DNA of 35,079 bases from Candidatus Woesearchaeota archaeon (lineage in GTDB: Archaea > Nanobdellota > Nanobdellia > Woesearchaeales > GW2011-AR4). Both the position numbers and the translations under genes were made by a program. The DNA is taken from assembly GCA_016192985.1 (NCBI GenBank), contig JACPTC010000015.1:1-35079 (forward strand), written 5' to 3'. This document shows, one piece after another, positions 13,857 through 22,638 of this stretch; position 1 is the first letter of the stretch; each line of letters begins with the position of its first letter. Below the pieces are notes generated by a model. That model was not told the DNA's origin. It was given only the letters and a program-made list of their open reading frames with translations, and did no database searches.

Positions 13857-15554
13857 ATGATGAATTTTAAAACACAATTTTTGGTTTTGTTGACTATTTC
13901 TGTTTTCTTGCTAAGCGGTTGCGAGGTTTACCAAACTCTTTATGGAACTACTCCTCAAACTGCGCCAGTAGCGGCACAAGTTGTTAGGGTGGAGGGCGAG
14001 CAGGCAAAAGATGTTGCTAATCTTGCAAAGCAGGTTTATGGTGCAGCAGCGCCAACTCAGCATGACCCTTTCAAAGTCGGACAAAATCCATTGGGCCCGT
14101 TCGAAAAGGGAAAGGGGCTTGGATTTACTTTACAGCAATGGCTGGCTGCAAGCGGCATAGGGATATACAGTGTCGATGGTCAAAATGCAGAGCTTGAGCT
14201 TTCATTGAAAAATCTTGTTCCAAATGGAATTTACACAGTTTGGTGTTCAAGCAGTTCGTTCCCTCCAAATTTCAGTGTTGTGGACAAGCCATGCGGCGCT
14301 GAAGACGGCTCGGAAAATTCCCTGAAAGCAGATGAGAAGGGCAATGGGCAATTCTCCTTGAAGGTTAAGGCTCTTGAGCAGAGCACCAAGGAAAAAGCAA
14401 CCATAATCGCGCTTGCATATCATAGCGACGGCAAAACTTACGGCTCAAGCCCAGGCGACTTTGGCACAAACACGCATGTCCAGATATTCTTCTTGCTTCC
14501 TATTCAGACGGAAGAGCAGGCAAAATACCAGATTCCTATAAAATTCGTTAATCATATAGATGCGGGATTGCCAGAGCAAGATGTATTTATTGAGCACATA
14601 GCACCTCAAGAAGAAGCGCCAAAAGAAGAAATGAAAGCTGAAGAGCCTGCGATGGAAAAGCCAGAAGAGCAGGCCAAGGGCGAAAAGGAAGAAACGGTGA
14701 AGGTGGAAGAGCGCCCTAAAGAGAAAGAGCTAGTTGAAGAAAAGCCAAGAGAAAAGCCAATTGTTGTTGTTGTTCAGGAAACTGATTTGGTAAGCTTGAC
14801 ACCAAAAGCCGAGGACCCGGACAAGGAAACCAACTTAGTTTTCACATTCACATCCCCATTGAATGAAAAAGGGGAATGGCAGACAAATTACGGCGATGCT
14901 GGCGAGTACACTATAACTGTGACAGCATCGGACAGCGAAACAACCACATCAAGGGATGTTTTGATAATTGTCAATAAGAAAGAAGAGTCACCTGCAATTG
15001 ACAGCGCAAAGCCGATTGAAAGCGGCTTAACCATAGACGAGACGCAGTCAATTGAGTTCAGTGCTGTAGCAAGCGACCTAAACAAGGATATTCTGGCATA
15101 CAGCTGGAAGCTTGACGGGGTTGATGTCGGCACAGACAGCAAGTACAGCTACCAGTCCACTTATGATGATGCAGGAACACACACTGTCAAGGTTGAGGTA
15201 TCTGATGGATTATCAAGCGCAAGCAAAATATGGTCTGTGGATGTTGGGAATGTAAACAGGAAGCCTGCTTTGGAGAAAATGGAAGACATAAACATCAAGG
15301 AAACTGACAAGATTGTGGTAACAGCATTGGCAACAGATGACGATAAGGATAAAATAACCTACTCAGTAAGCGACAAGAAATTTGCCCAGGAAGACAATGT
15401 TTTCACATGGCAAACAGATTACGAGAGCGCGGGCACTTATCAAATTACCGTAAGCGCAAGCGACGGCCAAGACACAACATCGCAGGAATTCACAGTAACT
15501 GTCGCAAATGTAAATAGGGCACCATTGATAACAGACATAGTGCAGAAGAGTTAG
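13857..15554 (+). CDS. Surface lipoprotein with Ig/cadherin-like repeats
   Basis: I start at the ATG at 13857 (MMNFKTQF), 4 bp after the strong ribosome binding motif GGAGGGG, giving 565 residues. A signal peptide ends in the lipobox LLSGC, so it should be membrane-anchored by lipid. Residues about 60-230 form a beta-rich domain (..YTVWCSSS..GDFGTNTHVQIFF), followed by a Glu/Lys/Pro-rich linker (EEAPKEEMKAEEP..) and at least three Ig/cadherin-like domains with motifs such as EDPDKE, YGDAGEYTITVTASD and DDAGTHTVKVEVSDG. The next gene encodes more of the same domains. Likely an adhesin or cell-wall protein; ligand unknown. Confidence 0.8.
   Translation: MMNFKTQFLVLLTISVFLLSGCEVYQTLYGTTPQTAPVAAQVVRVEGEQAKDVANLAKQVYGAAAPTQHDPFKVGQNPLGPFEKGKGLGFTLQQWLAASGIGIYSVDGQNAELELSLKNLVPNGIYTVWCSSSSFPPNFSVVDKPCGAEDGSENSLKADEKGNGQFSLKVKALEQSTKEKATIIALAYHSDGKTYGSSPGDFGTNTHVQIFFLLPIQTEEQAKYQIPIKFVNHIDAGLPEQDVFIEHIAPQEEAPKEEMKAEEPAMEKPEEQAKGEKEETVKVEERPKEKELVEEKPREKPIVVVVQETDLVSLTPKAEDPDKETNLVFTFTSPLNEKGEWQTNYGDAGEYTITVTASDSETTTSRDVLIIVNKKEESPAIDSAKPIESGLTIDETQSIEFSAVASDLNKDILAYSWKLDGVDVGTDSKYSYQSTYDDAGTHTVKVEVSDGLSSASKIWSVDVGNVNRKPALEKMEDINIKETDKIVVTALATDDDKDKITYSVSDKKFAQEDNVFTWQTDYESAGTYQITVSASDGQDTTSQEFTVTVANVNRAPLITDIVQKS
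14862..14910. repeat. 49-bp repeat shared with the next gene (copy 1)
   Basis: Almost identical to 15761-15809 (one mismatch), encoding NEKGEWQTNYGDAGEY in both surface proteins. Confidence 0.9.
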
Positions 15555-15560
15555 CTTTTT

Positions 15561-15581
15561 ACATTTTATTTTTCTTTTTTT
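15561..15581 (+). terminator. T-rich tract, possible archaeal terminator
   Basis: Runs of T (TTTTATTTTTCTTTTTTT) directly after the lipoprotein gene, the usual form of archaeal termination. It lies only a few bases before the ribosome binding site of the next gene, so it may attenuate rather than stop transcription. Confidence 0.4.
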
Positions 15582-15595
15582 AATGGGGGAAATAA

Positions 15596-17488
15596 ATGAG
15601 TAAAAACATCACATTACTATTGATTATGTTTTTAATGTCCCCTTATATTGTGTATTCAGCCTCTACTTTTATTGTGCAGGAAACCGAGAAAATAAGCCTG
15701 CAGCCAAGCGCATCAGACCCTGATTCCGACCAGCTTGCTACAATATACAGCGCCCCTCTCAATGAAAAAGGGGAATGGCAGACAAATTACGGTGATGCTG
15801 GCGAGTACAAGGCAACAATCACTGTTTCTGACGGCTTTGCAAATGTTTCTGAGGAAGTCCTAATCATAGTGAAAAAGAAGGAAGAGCCGCCAAAGATTGA
15901 GTCGTTTCTGCCGGATCAGGATGCCATAAGTGTTAAGGAAACTGATTCAATAGATTTTAGGGTTTTAGCAAGTGATATCAATAAAGATGAGCTAAGCTAT
16001 GAATGGTTATTGGATGATAAGGCAGTAAAAGATGGCCAAGAATTTTTTTATAGCACAACATACAAAGATTCAGGCAACCATAAGCTATCTGTTACAATAT
16101 CAGATGGGACAAATAGGGTAAGCAAGTCATGGGACATCCATGTAGAAAATGTCGATGTTGAAGGCTTGCTTAATGAGATAAAGGAGGTTATTGCATATGA
16201 AAATGAAATTGTCAAGTTAACTCTCCCAGATTTTGAAAAATACGGGCTTATTTATTCAATTTCAGGGCCTGTAGGCAGCAGAAATGAATGGAAAACCACA
16301 TATAACGACTCCGGAAACTATGAAGTCAATGTGCATGCAGAGGGAAAGGGATTTACAGGAGATAAAATCGTCAAGGTAACTGTCGCTGATATAGACAGGC
16401 CGCCTGTTTTTGAAAAAATAGGAAACAAATTTTTGAATGAGAATGAAGAAATCAGGATTGCGCTTAACGCCTATGACCCAGACGGAGATGAGATAACCTA
16501 TTCTGCTGGCAACTTGCCTGAAGGCGCAAGTTTTGATGGAAATGTGCTTGCATGGAAGCCAAGCTACGACACAGTAAAAAAACAGGGCTTTGTTAATCTA
16601 GTCATGCACAAGTTCAGGGTGCTCAGCAAGAGCTTCTATGTTCAGTTTACAGCATTGTCCAAGGGCAAGAAAATTGTACAGAACGTCATTATAACCGTCA
16701 GGGATGCCAACAGGGCGCCAGTTATTGACGACTTGCAGCCTATTGCAATAAGTGAGGGCGAGACTGTGAAAATAACTCCTTCAGCGTATGACATGGATGG
16801 CGACAAGATAAAATTGAGATATTCAGGATTTATGGAAAGTGATTCCTACAAATCAGGATTTGACGATGCAGGCACATACTATGTAAAAGTGACTGCAAGC
16901 GACGGCTTGCTCGAAGCATCTAAGTTTATGCAGGTCAATATAACAGAAAGCAACAGGGCACCTTCCTTTGAAAATATAAAAAATGTCAAGACAGGCGAAG
17001 GCGACAGCATAGCAATCTTGCTTAATGCAAACGATCCTGACGGGGATGATGTTACTTTTTCAATTGACAATCCCCCACCTAATTCCTCCTTGAAAGGCAA
17101 TGCTTTTCTTTGGACGCCTGACTTTGGGACGGCAGACAGAGCTAAAACAAAAATATTCGACTTTGTTTTTGTTGCAAGTGACAAAAAGCTTGAGTCAAGG
17201 CAAATAGCCAAAATTGAAGTTACAGACAAAAACAGAGCACCTAGAATAACTGATGCAACCAGAGGCATTGTGGCAAAGCCGAATGAGCAGGTTCTTATGT
17301 TTGTAAAGGCAGCCGATGACGATGGTGACGAGTTGACATACACATGGGAGTTCAGCATACTGGAAAAATACAAAGCAACTTCAATACACCAAAGAATATT
17401 CAAGACAAAAGGAACCAAGGCTGTCAATGTCATTGTAAGCGACGGCATCGATGAGGCAAAGCAGGTTATCAATGTGAATGTGGTTTGA
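15596..17488 (+). CDS. Secreted multidomain Ig/cadherin-like surface protein
   Basis: 630 residues behind GGGGGA 5 bp before the ATG. A signal peptide (ITLLLIMFLMSPYIVYSA) is followed by about six repeated beta-sandwich domains of some 90 residues. Each begins near NRAPxI or NRxPxF and carries acidic calcium-type motifs (YDPDGDEI, YDMDGDKI, NDPDGDDV, ADDDGDEL). Two longer domains with W(K/T)P..D resemble the putative-Ig cadherin-like type. No C-terminal anchor is visible, so it may be held by the lipoprotein encoded upstream. It shares a nearly identical 49-bp segment with that gene. Confidence 0.8.
   Translation: MSKNITLLLIMFLMSPYIVYSASTFIVQETEKISLQPSASDPDSDQLATIYSAPLNEKGEWQTNYGDAGEYKATITVSDGFANVSEEVLIIVKKKEEPPKIESFLPDQDAISVKETDSIDFRVLASDINKDELSYEWLLDDKAVKDGQEFFYSTTYKDSGNHKLSVTISDGTNRVSKSWDIHVENVDVEGLLNEIKEVIAYENEIVKLTLPDFEKYGLIYSISGPVGSRNEWKTTYNDSGNYEVNVHAEGKGFTGDKIVKVTVADIDRPPVFEKIGNKFLNENEEIRIALNAYDPDGDEITYSAGNLPEGASFDGNVLAWKPSYDTVKKQGFVNLVMHKFRVLSKSFYVQFTALSKGKKIVQNVIITVRDANRAPVIDDLQPIAISEGETVKITPSAYDMDGDKIKLRYSGFMESDSYKSGFDDAGTYYVKVTASDGLLEASKFMQVNITESNRAPSFENIKNVKTGEGDSIAILLNANDPDGDDVTFSIDNPPPNSSLKGNAFLWTPDFGTADRAKTKIFDFVFVASDKKLESRQIAKIEVTDKNRAPRITDATRGIVAKPNEQVLMFVKAADDDGDELTYTWEFSILEKYKATSIHQRIFKTKGTKAVNVIVSDGIDEAKQVINVNVV
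15761..15809. repeat. 49-bp repeat shared with the previous gene (copy 2)
   Basis: One mismatch (C/T, silent) against 14862-14910. This is a sign of recent duplication or gene conversion. Confidence 0.9.
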
Positions 17489-17492
17489 AAAG

Positions 17493-17502
17493 ATTTATAT
17501 AC
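17493..17502 (+). promoter_or_regulatory. TATA box of the membrane-anchored regulator gene
   Basis: ATTTATATAC ends 25 bp before the ATG at 17527. Confidence 0.6.
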
Positions 17503-17526
17503 TACAATTCAATATAATGATTTTAG

Positions 17527-18030
17527 ATGGAAAACAAGAAGCTGGGATTTGTTATAATTTCATTCAGCATAGTAGCCAGCGTTATAGCCTTTGGCTTTAT
17601 GAATGTGCTTGGCAGGCAAACAAGCGCCCTGCAATGTTATCCCACAAGCGAATGCCAAAGGGTTGAAAGCTTGATTGGGCTTAGCCATATCTCAGTTGGA
17701 TTAATCTCTTTTATTGCAGCTCTTGGAATTTATTTGCTATTCTTCAGCACAAGCGAGGAAGCTATACTCAAAAGGCTTGAGGAAGAGAAGCAGATGAAGA
17801 TTGACGAGGACAAATTCGAGCTGGTGCTGAAAGCGTTGGACGAGAATGAGAAGAAAGTGCTCAAAGCTGTCAAAGAGCAGAATGGGATAACTCAATCAAC
17901 ACTAAGGTTCAGGACAGACTTGTCAAAAGCGAAAATCAGCCAGATACTCACTGACTTTGAGAGAAAGCACTTGGTTAAAAGAGAAGAGAGAGGAAAAACT
18001 TATGCAGTTTATTTGGCTGAGACTTTTTGA
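17527..18030 (+). CDS. Membrane-anchored winged-helix regulator
   Basis: 167 residues: two transmembrane helices (about 8-30 and 55-75) separated by a short external loop with two Cys (LQCYPTSECQRV), a charged helical linker (EEAILKRLEEEKQMKI), then a C-terminal winged helix-turn-helix (EKKVLKAVKEQNGITQSTLRFRTDLSKAKISQILTDFERKHLVKREERGKTYAVYL). This architecture is common in archaea and suggests a sensor that binds DNA near the membrane. It has its own TATA box and stands between the surface-protein genes and folE; the genes it controls are unknown. Confidence 0.82.
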   Translation: MENKKLGFVIISFSIVASVIAFGFMNVLGRQTSALQCYPTSECQRVESLIGLSHISVGLISFIAALGIYLLFFSTSEEAILKRLEEEKQMKIDEDKFELVLKALDENEKKVLKAVKEQNGITQSTLRFRTDLSKAKISQILTDFERKHLVKREERGKTYAVYLAETF

Positions 18031-18041
18031 ATCCAAATATT

Positions 18042-18051
18042 ATTAAATATA
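18042..18051 (+). promoter_or_regulatory. TATA box of the folate operon
   Basis: ATTAAATATA ends 24 bp before the folE ATG at 18076. No other promoter of similar strength is visible before folK, because the genes overlap. Confidence 0.55.
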
Positions 18052-18075
18052 CATCAATTCTAGTCTTTGGTTTAG

Positions 18076-18630
18076 ATGGATAAGAAAAGGGTAAGGAATG
18101 CTGTTACAGAGCTGCTAAAGGCGATTGGCGAGAACCCAGACAGGCAAGGCTTAAGAGAAACGCCAAGCAGAATAGCTGAGCTTCTTCAAGAGATACTTTC
18201 AGGAAACGGGAAAGACCCAAAAGACATCCTAAAGGTTTCCCATAGCCTTGAGCATGACGAGATGGTTATTGTCAAAAATATCCCTTTTTACTCGATGTGC
18301 GAGCACCACTTTCTTCCTTTTTTTGGAAAATGCCATGTTGCTTATATTCCTGAAGGTAATAAGGTGGTGGGAATAGGAAAATTAACAGAAATAGTGGATG
18401 TGATGAGCAAAAAACTGCAGCTGCAGGAAAGACTTACAACAGAAATAGCAAATATAATAATGCAGTGCCTAAAGCCAAAGGGTGTTGCTGTTGTTATCGA
18501 AGCAAGGCATCTTTGCATTGAGATGAGGGGGATTAAAGATTCAAGGACAGAGGCAGTTACATCAGCTGTTAGGGGCATATTCAGGAAAGATATAAAGACA
18601 AGAGAAGAGTTTCTGAAGTTGATTAAATGA
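18076..18630 (+). CDS. folE: GTP cyclohydrolase I
   Basis: 184 residues, the full length of bacterial-type GTP cyclohydrolase IA, which makes 7,8-dihydroneopterin triphosphate from GTP. Zinc ligands are visible in SMCEHHFLPFFGK (Cys, His) and RHLCIEMRG (Cys). GIGKLTEIVDVMSKKLQLQERLT is the conserved core, and DSRTEAVTSAVRGIF closes the domain. Most archaea use the unrelated MptA or ArfA instead, so the gene has a bacterial character. Its stop overlaps the pabB start by 4 bp. Confidence 0.96.
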   Translation: MDKKRVRNAVTELLKAIGENPDRQGLRETPSRIAELLQEILSGNGKDPKDILKVSHSLEHDEMVIVKNIPFYSMCEHHFLPFFGKCHVAYIPEGNKVVGIGKLTEIVDVMSKKLQLQERLTTEIANIIMQCLKPKGVAVVIEARHLCIEMRGIKDSRTEAVTSAVRGIFRKDIKTREEFLKLIK

Positions 18631-20078
18631 TAAGTGAGTATCCATCAAAATCAGCTTTTAATAAGCTGAAAGGCAAATTTAACATGGTGCCACTTTTTAC
18701 AAAGCTCAAAATAAAAGAAGATATAATCTCCGTCTATAAACGGTTTAGGGGAAATAATTCTTTTATTCTCCACAGCTCCAGGACAGATAAGTCCCTAGGC
18801 AGATATTCTTTTATTGGTTTTGAGCCATTCCTTAGAATAAAATCCAAAGGCAATGATGTCTTTATCAATGACAAGCTTGTCAAAGGCAATCCAGTTGAAA
18901 TCCTTAAAAGAGAGCTCGATTTTTTTAAAAGTCCAAAGTACAATGACCTGCCTATTTGCTTTGGCGGCGCGTTTGGTTATTTTGCCTATGGGATAGCAAA
19001 TCTTTTTGAAAAATTGCCCAAAACAACAACAGATGATATAAAAGCTCCAGACCTTTACTTCTTATTCCTAGATAAGTCAATAGTCTATGACCATATAAGC
19101 AATGAGCTTTACATTATCGTCTTAGGAAATGACTACTACAGGCTGCTCAACCGCCTATATAAAATTAAAGAATGCATAACCAATGGACAAGGCAACAAGC
19201 AGGATTCGGGTTTATTGAACAGAAAAATAAAATGCGGGGCATTGCAATCAAATTTCAAAAAATCAGATTATATCAAAGCTATTCACAGGGTAAAAGAATA
19301 TATAAGGGCAGGAGACACATTTCAGGTGAACTTATCTCAGAGGCTGGAGGCATTTACTTATTGTGATGCTCTTGCCATATACGAAAACTTGATTGAAATA
19401 AACCCTGCACCTTTTTCAGCATTATTAGAGTTTGAAGAGCTTAAGATTATAAGCAGCTCTCCTGAGAGGCTTGTCAGGCTTGAAAATGGAATTGTAAGCA
19501 CAAGACCAATTGCCGGAACAAGGCCAAGAGGAAAAACAAAAGAAGAGGACTTAAGGCTTGAAAGGGAGCTGCTAAACAGCAATAAAGAGCTTGCTGAGCA
19601 CACAATGCTCGTCGACTTGGAAAGAAATGATTTGGGCAGAGTATGCGATTACGGCTCTGTAAAGCTAACAGAAACAATGGTTGTGGAGCGCTACAGCCAT
19701 GTGATGCACCTTGTTTCAAACATTACAGGGAAACTCCACAAAAGCAAAGGCAGGTTTGATCTGATTAAGGCAGTTTTTCCAGGCGGAACAGTAACCGGAT
19801 GCCCAAAGATACGCACTATGGAGATAATTGACGAGCTTGAGCCGACTGCAAGAGGCCCTTACACAGGCTCTTTGGGCTATTTTAATTTTTCAGGCGATAT
19901 GGATTTTAATATCATAATCCGAACGCTAATAATGAAGAGCAATAAAATTTATTTTCAGGTGGGCGGCGGCATAGTGGCTGATTCTGTGCCAGAGCAGGAA
20001 TATAAGGAAACTTTGTATAAAGCGGAGGCTATGATTGAGGCCATCAAAGGTGGAGCCCATGATACTGGTTATAGATAA
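18627..20078 (+). CDS. pabB: Aminodeoxychorismate synthase component I (anthranilate-synthase-like)
   Basis: 483 residues of the chorismate-binding family. The C-terminal catalytic half shows GDTFQVNLSQR, SSSPERLVRL, PIAGTRPRG, LVDLERNDLGRV, FPGGTVTGCPKIRTMEIIDELEPTARGPYTGSLGYF and GGGIVADSVPEQEY. With PabA it would turn chorismate plus glutamine into aminodeoxychorismate. The operon (all other genes fol/pab) favours PabB, but the motif PIAGT has the Ala that is usual for TrpE, where many PabB enzymes have Lys (PIKGT). Anthranilate synthesis is therefore not excluded. Confidence 0.88.
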   Translation: MISEYPSKSAFNKLKGKFNMVPLFTKLKIKEDIISVYKRFRGNNSFILHSSRTDKSLGRYSFIGFEPFLRIKSKGNDVFINDKLVKGNPVEILKRELDFFKSPKYNDLPICFGGAFGYFAYGIANLFEKLPKTTTDDIKAPDLYFLFLDKSIVYDHISNELYIIVLGNDYYRLLNRLYKIKECITNGQGNKQDSGLLNRKIKCGALQSNFKKSDYIKAIHRVKEYIRAGDTFQVNLSQRLEAFTYCDALAIYENLIEINPAPFSALLEFEELKIISSSPERLVRLENGIVSTRPIAGTRPRGKTKEEDLRLERELLNSNKELAEHTMLVDLERNDLGRVCDYGSVKLTETMVVERYSHVMHLVSNITGKLHKSKGRFDLIKAVFPGGTVTGCPKIRTMEIIDELEPTARGPYTGSLGYFNFSGDMDFNIIIRTLIMKSNKIYFQVGGGIVADSVPEQEYKETLYKAEAMIEAIKGGAHDTGYR

Positions 20079-20619
20079 TTATGACTCATTCACGTACAAC
20101 CTTGTGCAGACTATCGGGCTATTTAACAAGAATATCAAGGTTGTGAGGAACAACAAAATAACTTTAAAAGGAATAAGGCTTTTAAATCCAAGCCGCATTG
20201 CTATATCTCCAGGTCCATGCACCCCAAATGAAGCCGGAATTAGCGTAGAATTGGTAAAGAGTTTTGCAGGCAAGATTCCAATATTGGGAGTTTGTTTGGG
20301 GCACCAGTGCATAGGAAAGGCATTTGGCGGCAGGATAATAAAGGCTCCAATTCCCGTGCATGGCAAAACATCAAGCATACATCATGACGGCAAAACAATA
20401 TTCCGCAGAATAAAAAATCCATTCATAGCCACAAGGTACCATTCTTTGATAATAGAAAAATCCACACTGCCTGACTCGTTGGAAGTATCTGCAGAGACAA
20501 ACGGACTTATAATGGGAGTAAGGCATAAAAAGTATGATGTTGAAGGCGTTCAATTTCATCCAGAAAGTTTTTTGACTTCAGAAGGAAAAAAGCTGATAAA
20601 AAATTTTATTTTGGAATGA
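20059..20619 (+). CDS. pabA: Aminodeoxychorismate synthase, glutamine amidotransferase
   Basis: A 186-residue class I glutamine amidotransferase that supplies ammonia to PabB. The start is the ATG at 20059 (MILVIDNYDSFTYNLVQ), which matches the conserved N-terminus and follows an AAGGTGGA ribosome binding site; the track start at 20035 is too early. Catalytic Cys lies in GVCLGHQCIG and the His/Glu pair in VEGVQFHPESFLT. The oxyanion-hole motif SPGPCTPNEAG is present. It overlaps pabB by 20 bp, so the two subunits are translationally coupled. Confidence 0.94.
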   Translation: MILVIDNYDSFTYNLVQTIGLFNKNIKVVRNNKITLKGIRLLNPSRIAISPGPCTPNEAGISVELVKSFAGKIPILGVCLGHQCIGKAFGGRIIKAPIPVHGKTSSIHHDGKTIFRRIKNPFIATRYHSLIIEKSTLPDSLEVSAETNGLIMGVRHKKYDVEGVQFHPESFLTSEGKKLIKNFILE

Positions 20620-20625
20620 GCAAAA

Positions 20626-21465
20626 ATGCACGTATTCATCAACAACAAATTTTACACTGAGGAGAATGCAAAGGTTTCAGTTTTTGACCATGGCTTGCTT
20701 TATGGGGATGGCGTTTTTGAAACATTGAGGGCTTATAAAGGCAGTGTTTTTAAAATCAGCGAGCACATTGACAGGCTCTTTCATTCTGCTTTGCGCATTA
20801 AATTAAAAATCCCGTTAAAAAAATCAGAATTGAAAGAGGCAGTTTATTCAACCATAAATAAAAACAGGCTAAATGAAGCTTATATAAGAATAACAGCGAC
20901 TAGGGGCACAGGCGATATTGGATATACTTCAAAATGCAGTCCAAATGTCATAATAATGGCTAAAGAATTTGTACCCTATCCAAGCCGAATATATGAAAAT
21001 GGAGTTTCAGTAATAACCCATGATGCAGAACGCTTTTTTCCTGATGTAAAGTCAGTCAGCTGCCTGCCACTTGTATTGGCAAAAATTAAAGCTGAAAAAA
21101 TGAACTGCTTTGAGGCGCTTTTGGTTGACGAAAATGGATTCATAAGGGAAGGCACTCTAAGCAACGTATTTTTTATCAAGAAAAATGAATTGCATACCCC
21201 TAAAGCAGATATACTGCACGGCGTCACAAGAAACACACTCATAAAAATAGCAAAGCCAATTGTAAAAATAAGGGAAACGAATATCAAGAAGGAAAGCATA
21301 CCTAATTTTAATGAGTGCTTTTTGACAAACACCTCTGCTGAAATAGTGCCTGTTGTTGCAATAGACTATAAAAAAATAAGCGCTAGTCCGGGACCAATCA
21401 CAGAAAAGATGATGTATGAATTTAAGAGGCATATCATAAGGGAAACAAATGCTGAAAGACATTAA
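20626..21465 (+). CDS. pabC: Aminodeoxychorismate lyase (class IV aminotransferase fold)
   Basis: A 279-residue PLP enzyme of fold type IV. Family signatures are SVFDHGLLYGDGVFETLRAY, the active-site Lys region around VSCLPLVLAKIKAEKMNCFEALLVDENGFIREGTLSNVFF, and GVTRNTLIKIA. In the family, branched-chain aminotransferases and D-amino-acid transaminases look alike; position between pabA and folP makes 4-amino-4-deoxychorismate lyase, giving p-aminobenzoate, the likely activity. It starts 7 bp after the pabA stop and overlaps folP by 17 bp. Confidence 0.88.
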   Translation: MHVFINNKFYTEENAKVSVFDHGLLYGDGVFETLRAYKGSVFKISEHIDRLFHSALRIKLKIPLKKSELKEAVYSTINKNRLNEAYIRITATRGTGDIGYTSKCSPNVIIMAKEFVPYPSRIYENGVSVITHDAERFFPDVKSVSCLPLVLAKIKAEKMNCFEALLVDENGFIREGTLSNVFFIKKNELHTPKADILHGVTRNTLIKIAKPIVKIRETNIKKESIPNFNECFLTNTSAEIVPVVAIDYKKISASPGPITEKMMYEFKRHIIRETNAERH

Positions 21466-22276
21466 ATGCGGAAAATTTAACCTGAAATTCCATAAAACAT
21501 TGCTTATGGGAATAATTAATGTGACTCCAGACTCTTTTTCTGATGGCGGCTTGTTTATAAATGCCGATAAGGCTGTTGAGCATGCCAAACAAATGGTGAT
21601 TGACGGCGCTGAAATAATTGATGTCGGAGGAGAAAGCACAAGACCGGGCTCAAATTTTGTTTCTGAAAAAGAAGAGCTGAAAAGATTGAAGCCAGTGATA
21701 AAGAGACTGGCAAGCGAAGTTGAGGTTCCTATTTCTATAGACACTTACAAGCCGGAAGTTGCCAAAGAGTGCCTTAATCTGGGAGCGCACTTGGTTAATG
21801 ATATAACGGCATTGGCTAATACGGAAATGATTAATGTGGTAAAAAAATACAGTGCGCCGGTTGTGATCATGCACATGAAAGGAACACCCAAAAGCATGCA
21901 GCAAAATCCAGTTTATGCAGATGTTGTTAAGGAAATTAAAGAATTTTTAAATTATCGTGTTGCAGAGGCTCGAAAAGCCGGGATAAAAGATATCATTATA
22001 GACCCTGGCATAGGCTTTGGAAAGACGACAGAGCACAATCTGCAGATATTAAAAAGATTGAGCGAGTTTAAAGACATGCAATGCCCTGTTCTGGTAGGGG
22101 TGTCAAGGAAATCCTTTATCGGCAATATAAGCGGAATGGCTGTTGGCGAAAGGCTGGAGGGCACTATCGCCTCTATATCGATTGCAATAATGAATGGCGC
22201 AAACATAGTGAGGGTGCATGACATAAAAGAATGCAAGAGGGCAGTTCAAATAGCTGATGCAATAAGGTGTGCCTGA
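21449..22276 (+). CDS. folP: Dihydropteroate synthase
   Basis: A 275-residue TIM-barrel enzyme that joins p-aminobenzoate to hydroxymethyl-dihydropterin diphosphate. All main motifs are visible: MGIINVTPDSFSDGG, IDVGGESTRPGS, SIDTYKPEVA, LVNDITAL, VIMHMKGTPKSMQ, IIDPGIGFGKTTEHN, VGVSRKSFIG and the terminal IVRVHDI. The length is that of a bacterial FolP. It overlaps pabC by 17 bp and its stop overlaps the folB ATG. Confidence 0.96.
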   Translation: MLKDIKCGKFNLKFHKTLLMGIINVTPDSFSDGGLFINADKAVEHAKQMVIDGAEIIDVGGESTRPGSNFVSEKEELKRLKPVIKRLASEVEVPISIDTYKPEVAKECLNLGAHLVNDITALANTEMINVVKKYSAPVVIMHMKGTPKSMQQNPVYADVVKEIKEFLNYRVAEARKAGIKDIIIDPGIGFGKTTEHNLQILKRLSEFKDMQCPVLVGVSRKSFIGNISGMAVGERLEGTIASISIAIMNGANIVRVHDIKECKRAVQIADAIRCA

Positions 22277-22638
22277 TGGACAAAATAACAATAAAAGGCG
22301 CATTATTCCTGTGCAATATCGGTATATCAGAAAGAGAGAGAAGAAAAAAGCAGAAAATTTTTATTGATGTCGAATTATTTTTAGATGCAAAAAAGGCAGG
22401 GCAAACAGATGATTTAAAGCATACTGTAGACTATTCAGAAGTTTATGATTCTATAAGGAGAACAATCAAAAGAAAAAAGTACAGGTTGATTGAGTCAATT
22501 GCAGGAAATATTGCTAAGAATGTATTAAATAGTTTTAATGTCAATAAAGTTAGTGTAACAATCAAAAAGCCCGGCGCATTAGCTCGCAAAAATGTGGAAT
22601 TTGTCGCTTTAGAAATAATGCGGGGAAAAAATGGCTGA
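22276..22638 (+). CDS. folB: Dihydroneopterin aldolase
   Basis: 120 residues from the ATG at 22276, which shares its A with the folP stop (TGATG); the track start at 22267 is earlier than needed. It matches FolB throughout: MDKITIKGALFLCNIGISERERRKKQKIFIDVEL, the HTVDYSEVYDSIR helix, LIESIAGNIA and KPGALARKNVEFVALEI with the catalytic Lys. It cleaves dihydroneopterin to hydroxymethyl-dihydropterin. It overlaps folK by 8 bp. Confidence 0.94.
   Translation: MDKITIKGALFLCNIGISERERRKKQKIFIDVELFLDAKKAGQTDDLKHTVDYSEVYDSIRRTIKRKKYRLIESIAGNIAKNVLNSFNVNKVSVTIKKPGALARKNVEFVALEIMRGKNG

Noticed and set aside
14888-15142. Minus-strand ORF inside the lipoprotein gene
   Set aside because: The plus-strand frame has repeated Ig-like domains and a signal peptide; the antisense ORF is a product of codon bias.
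17478-17666. 62-aa plus-strand ORF overlapping the membrane-anchored regulator
   Set aside because: It covers the regulator's promoter and first codons in another frame and has no ribosome binding site or family resemblance.
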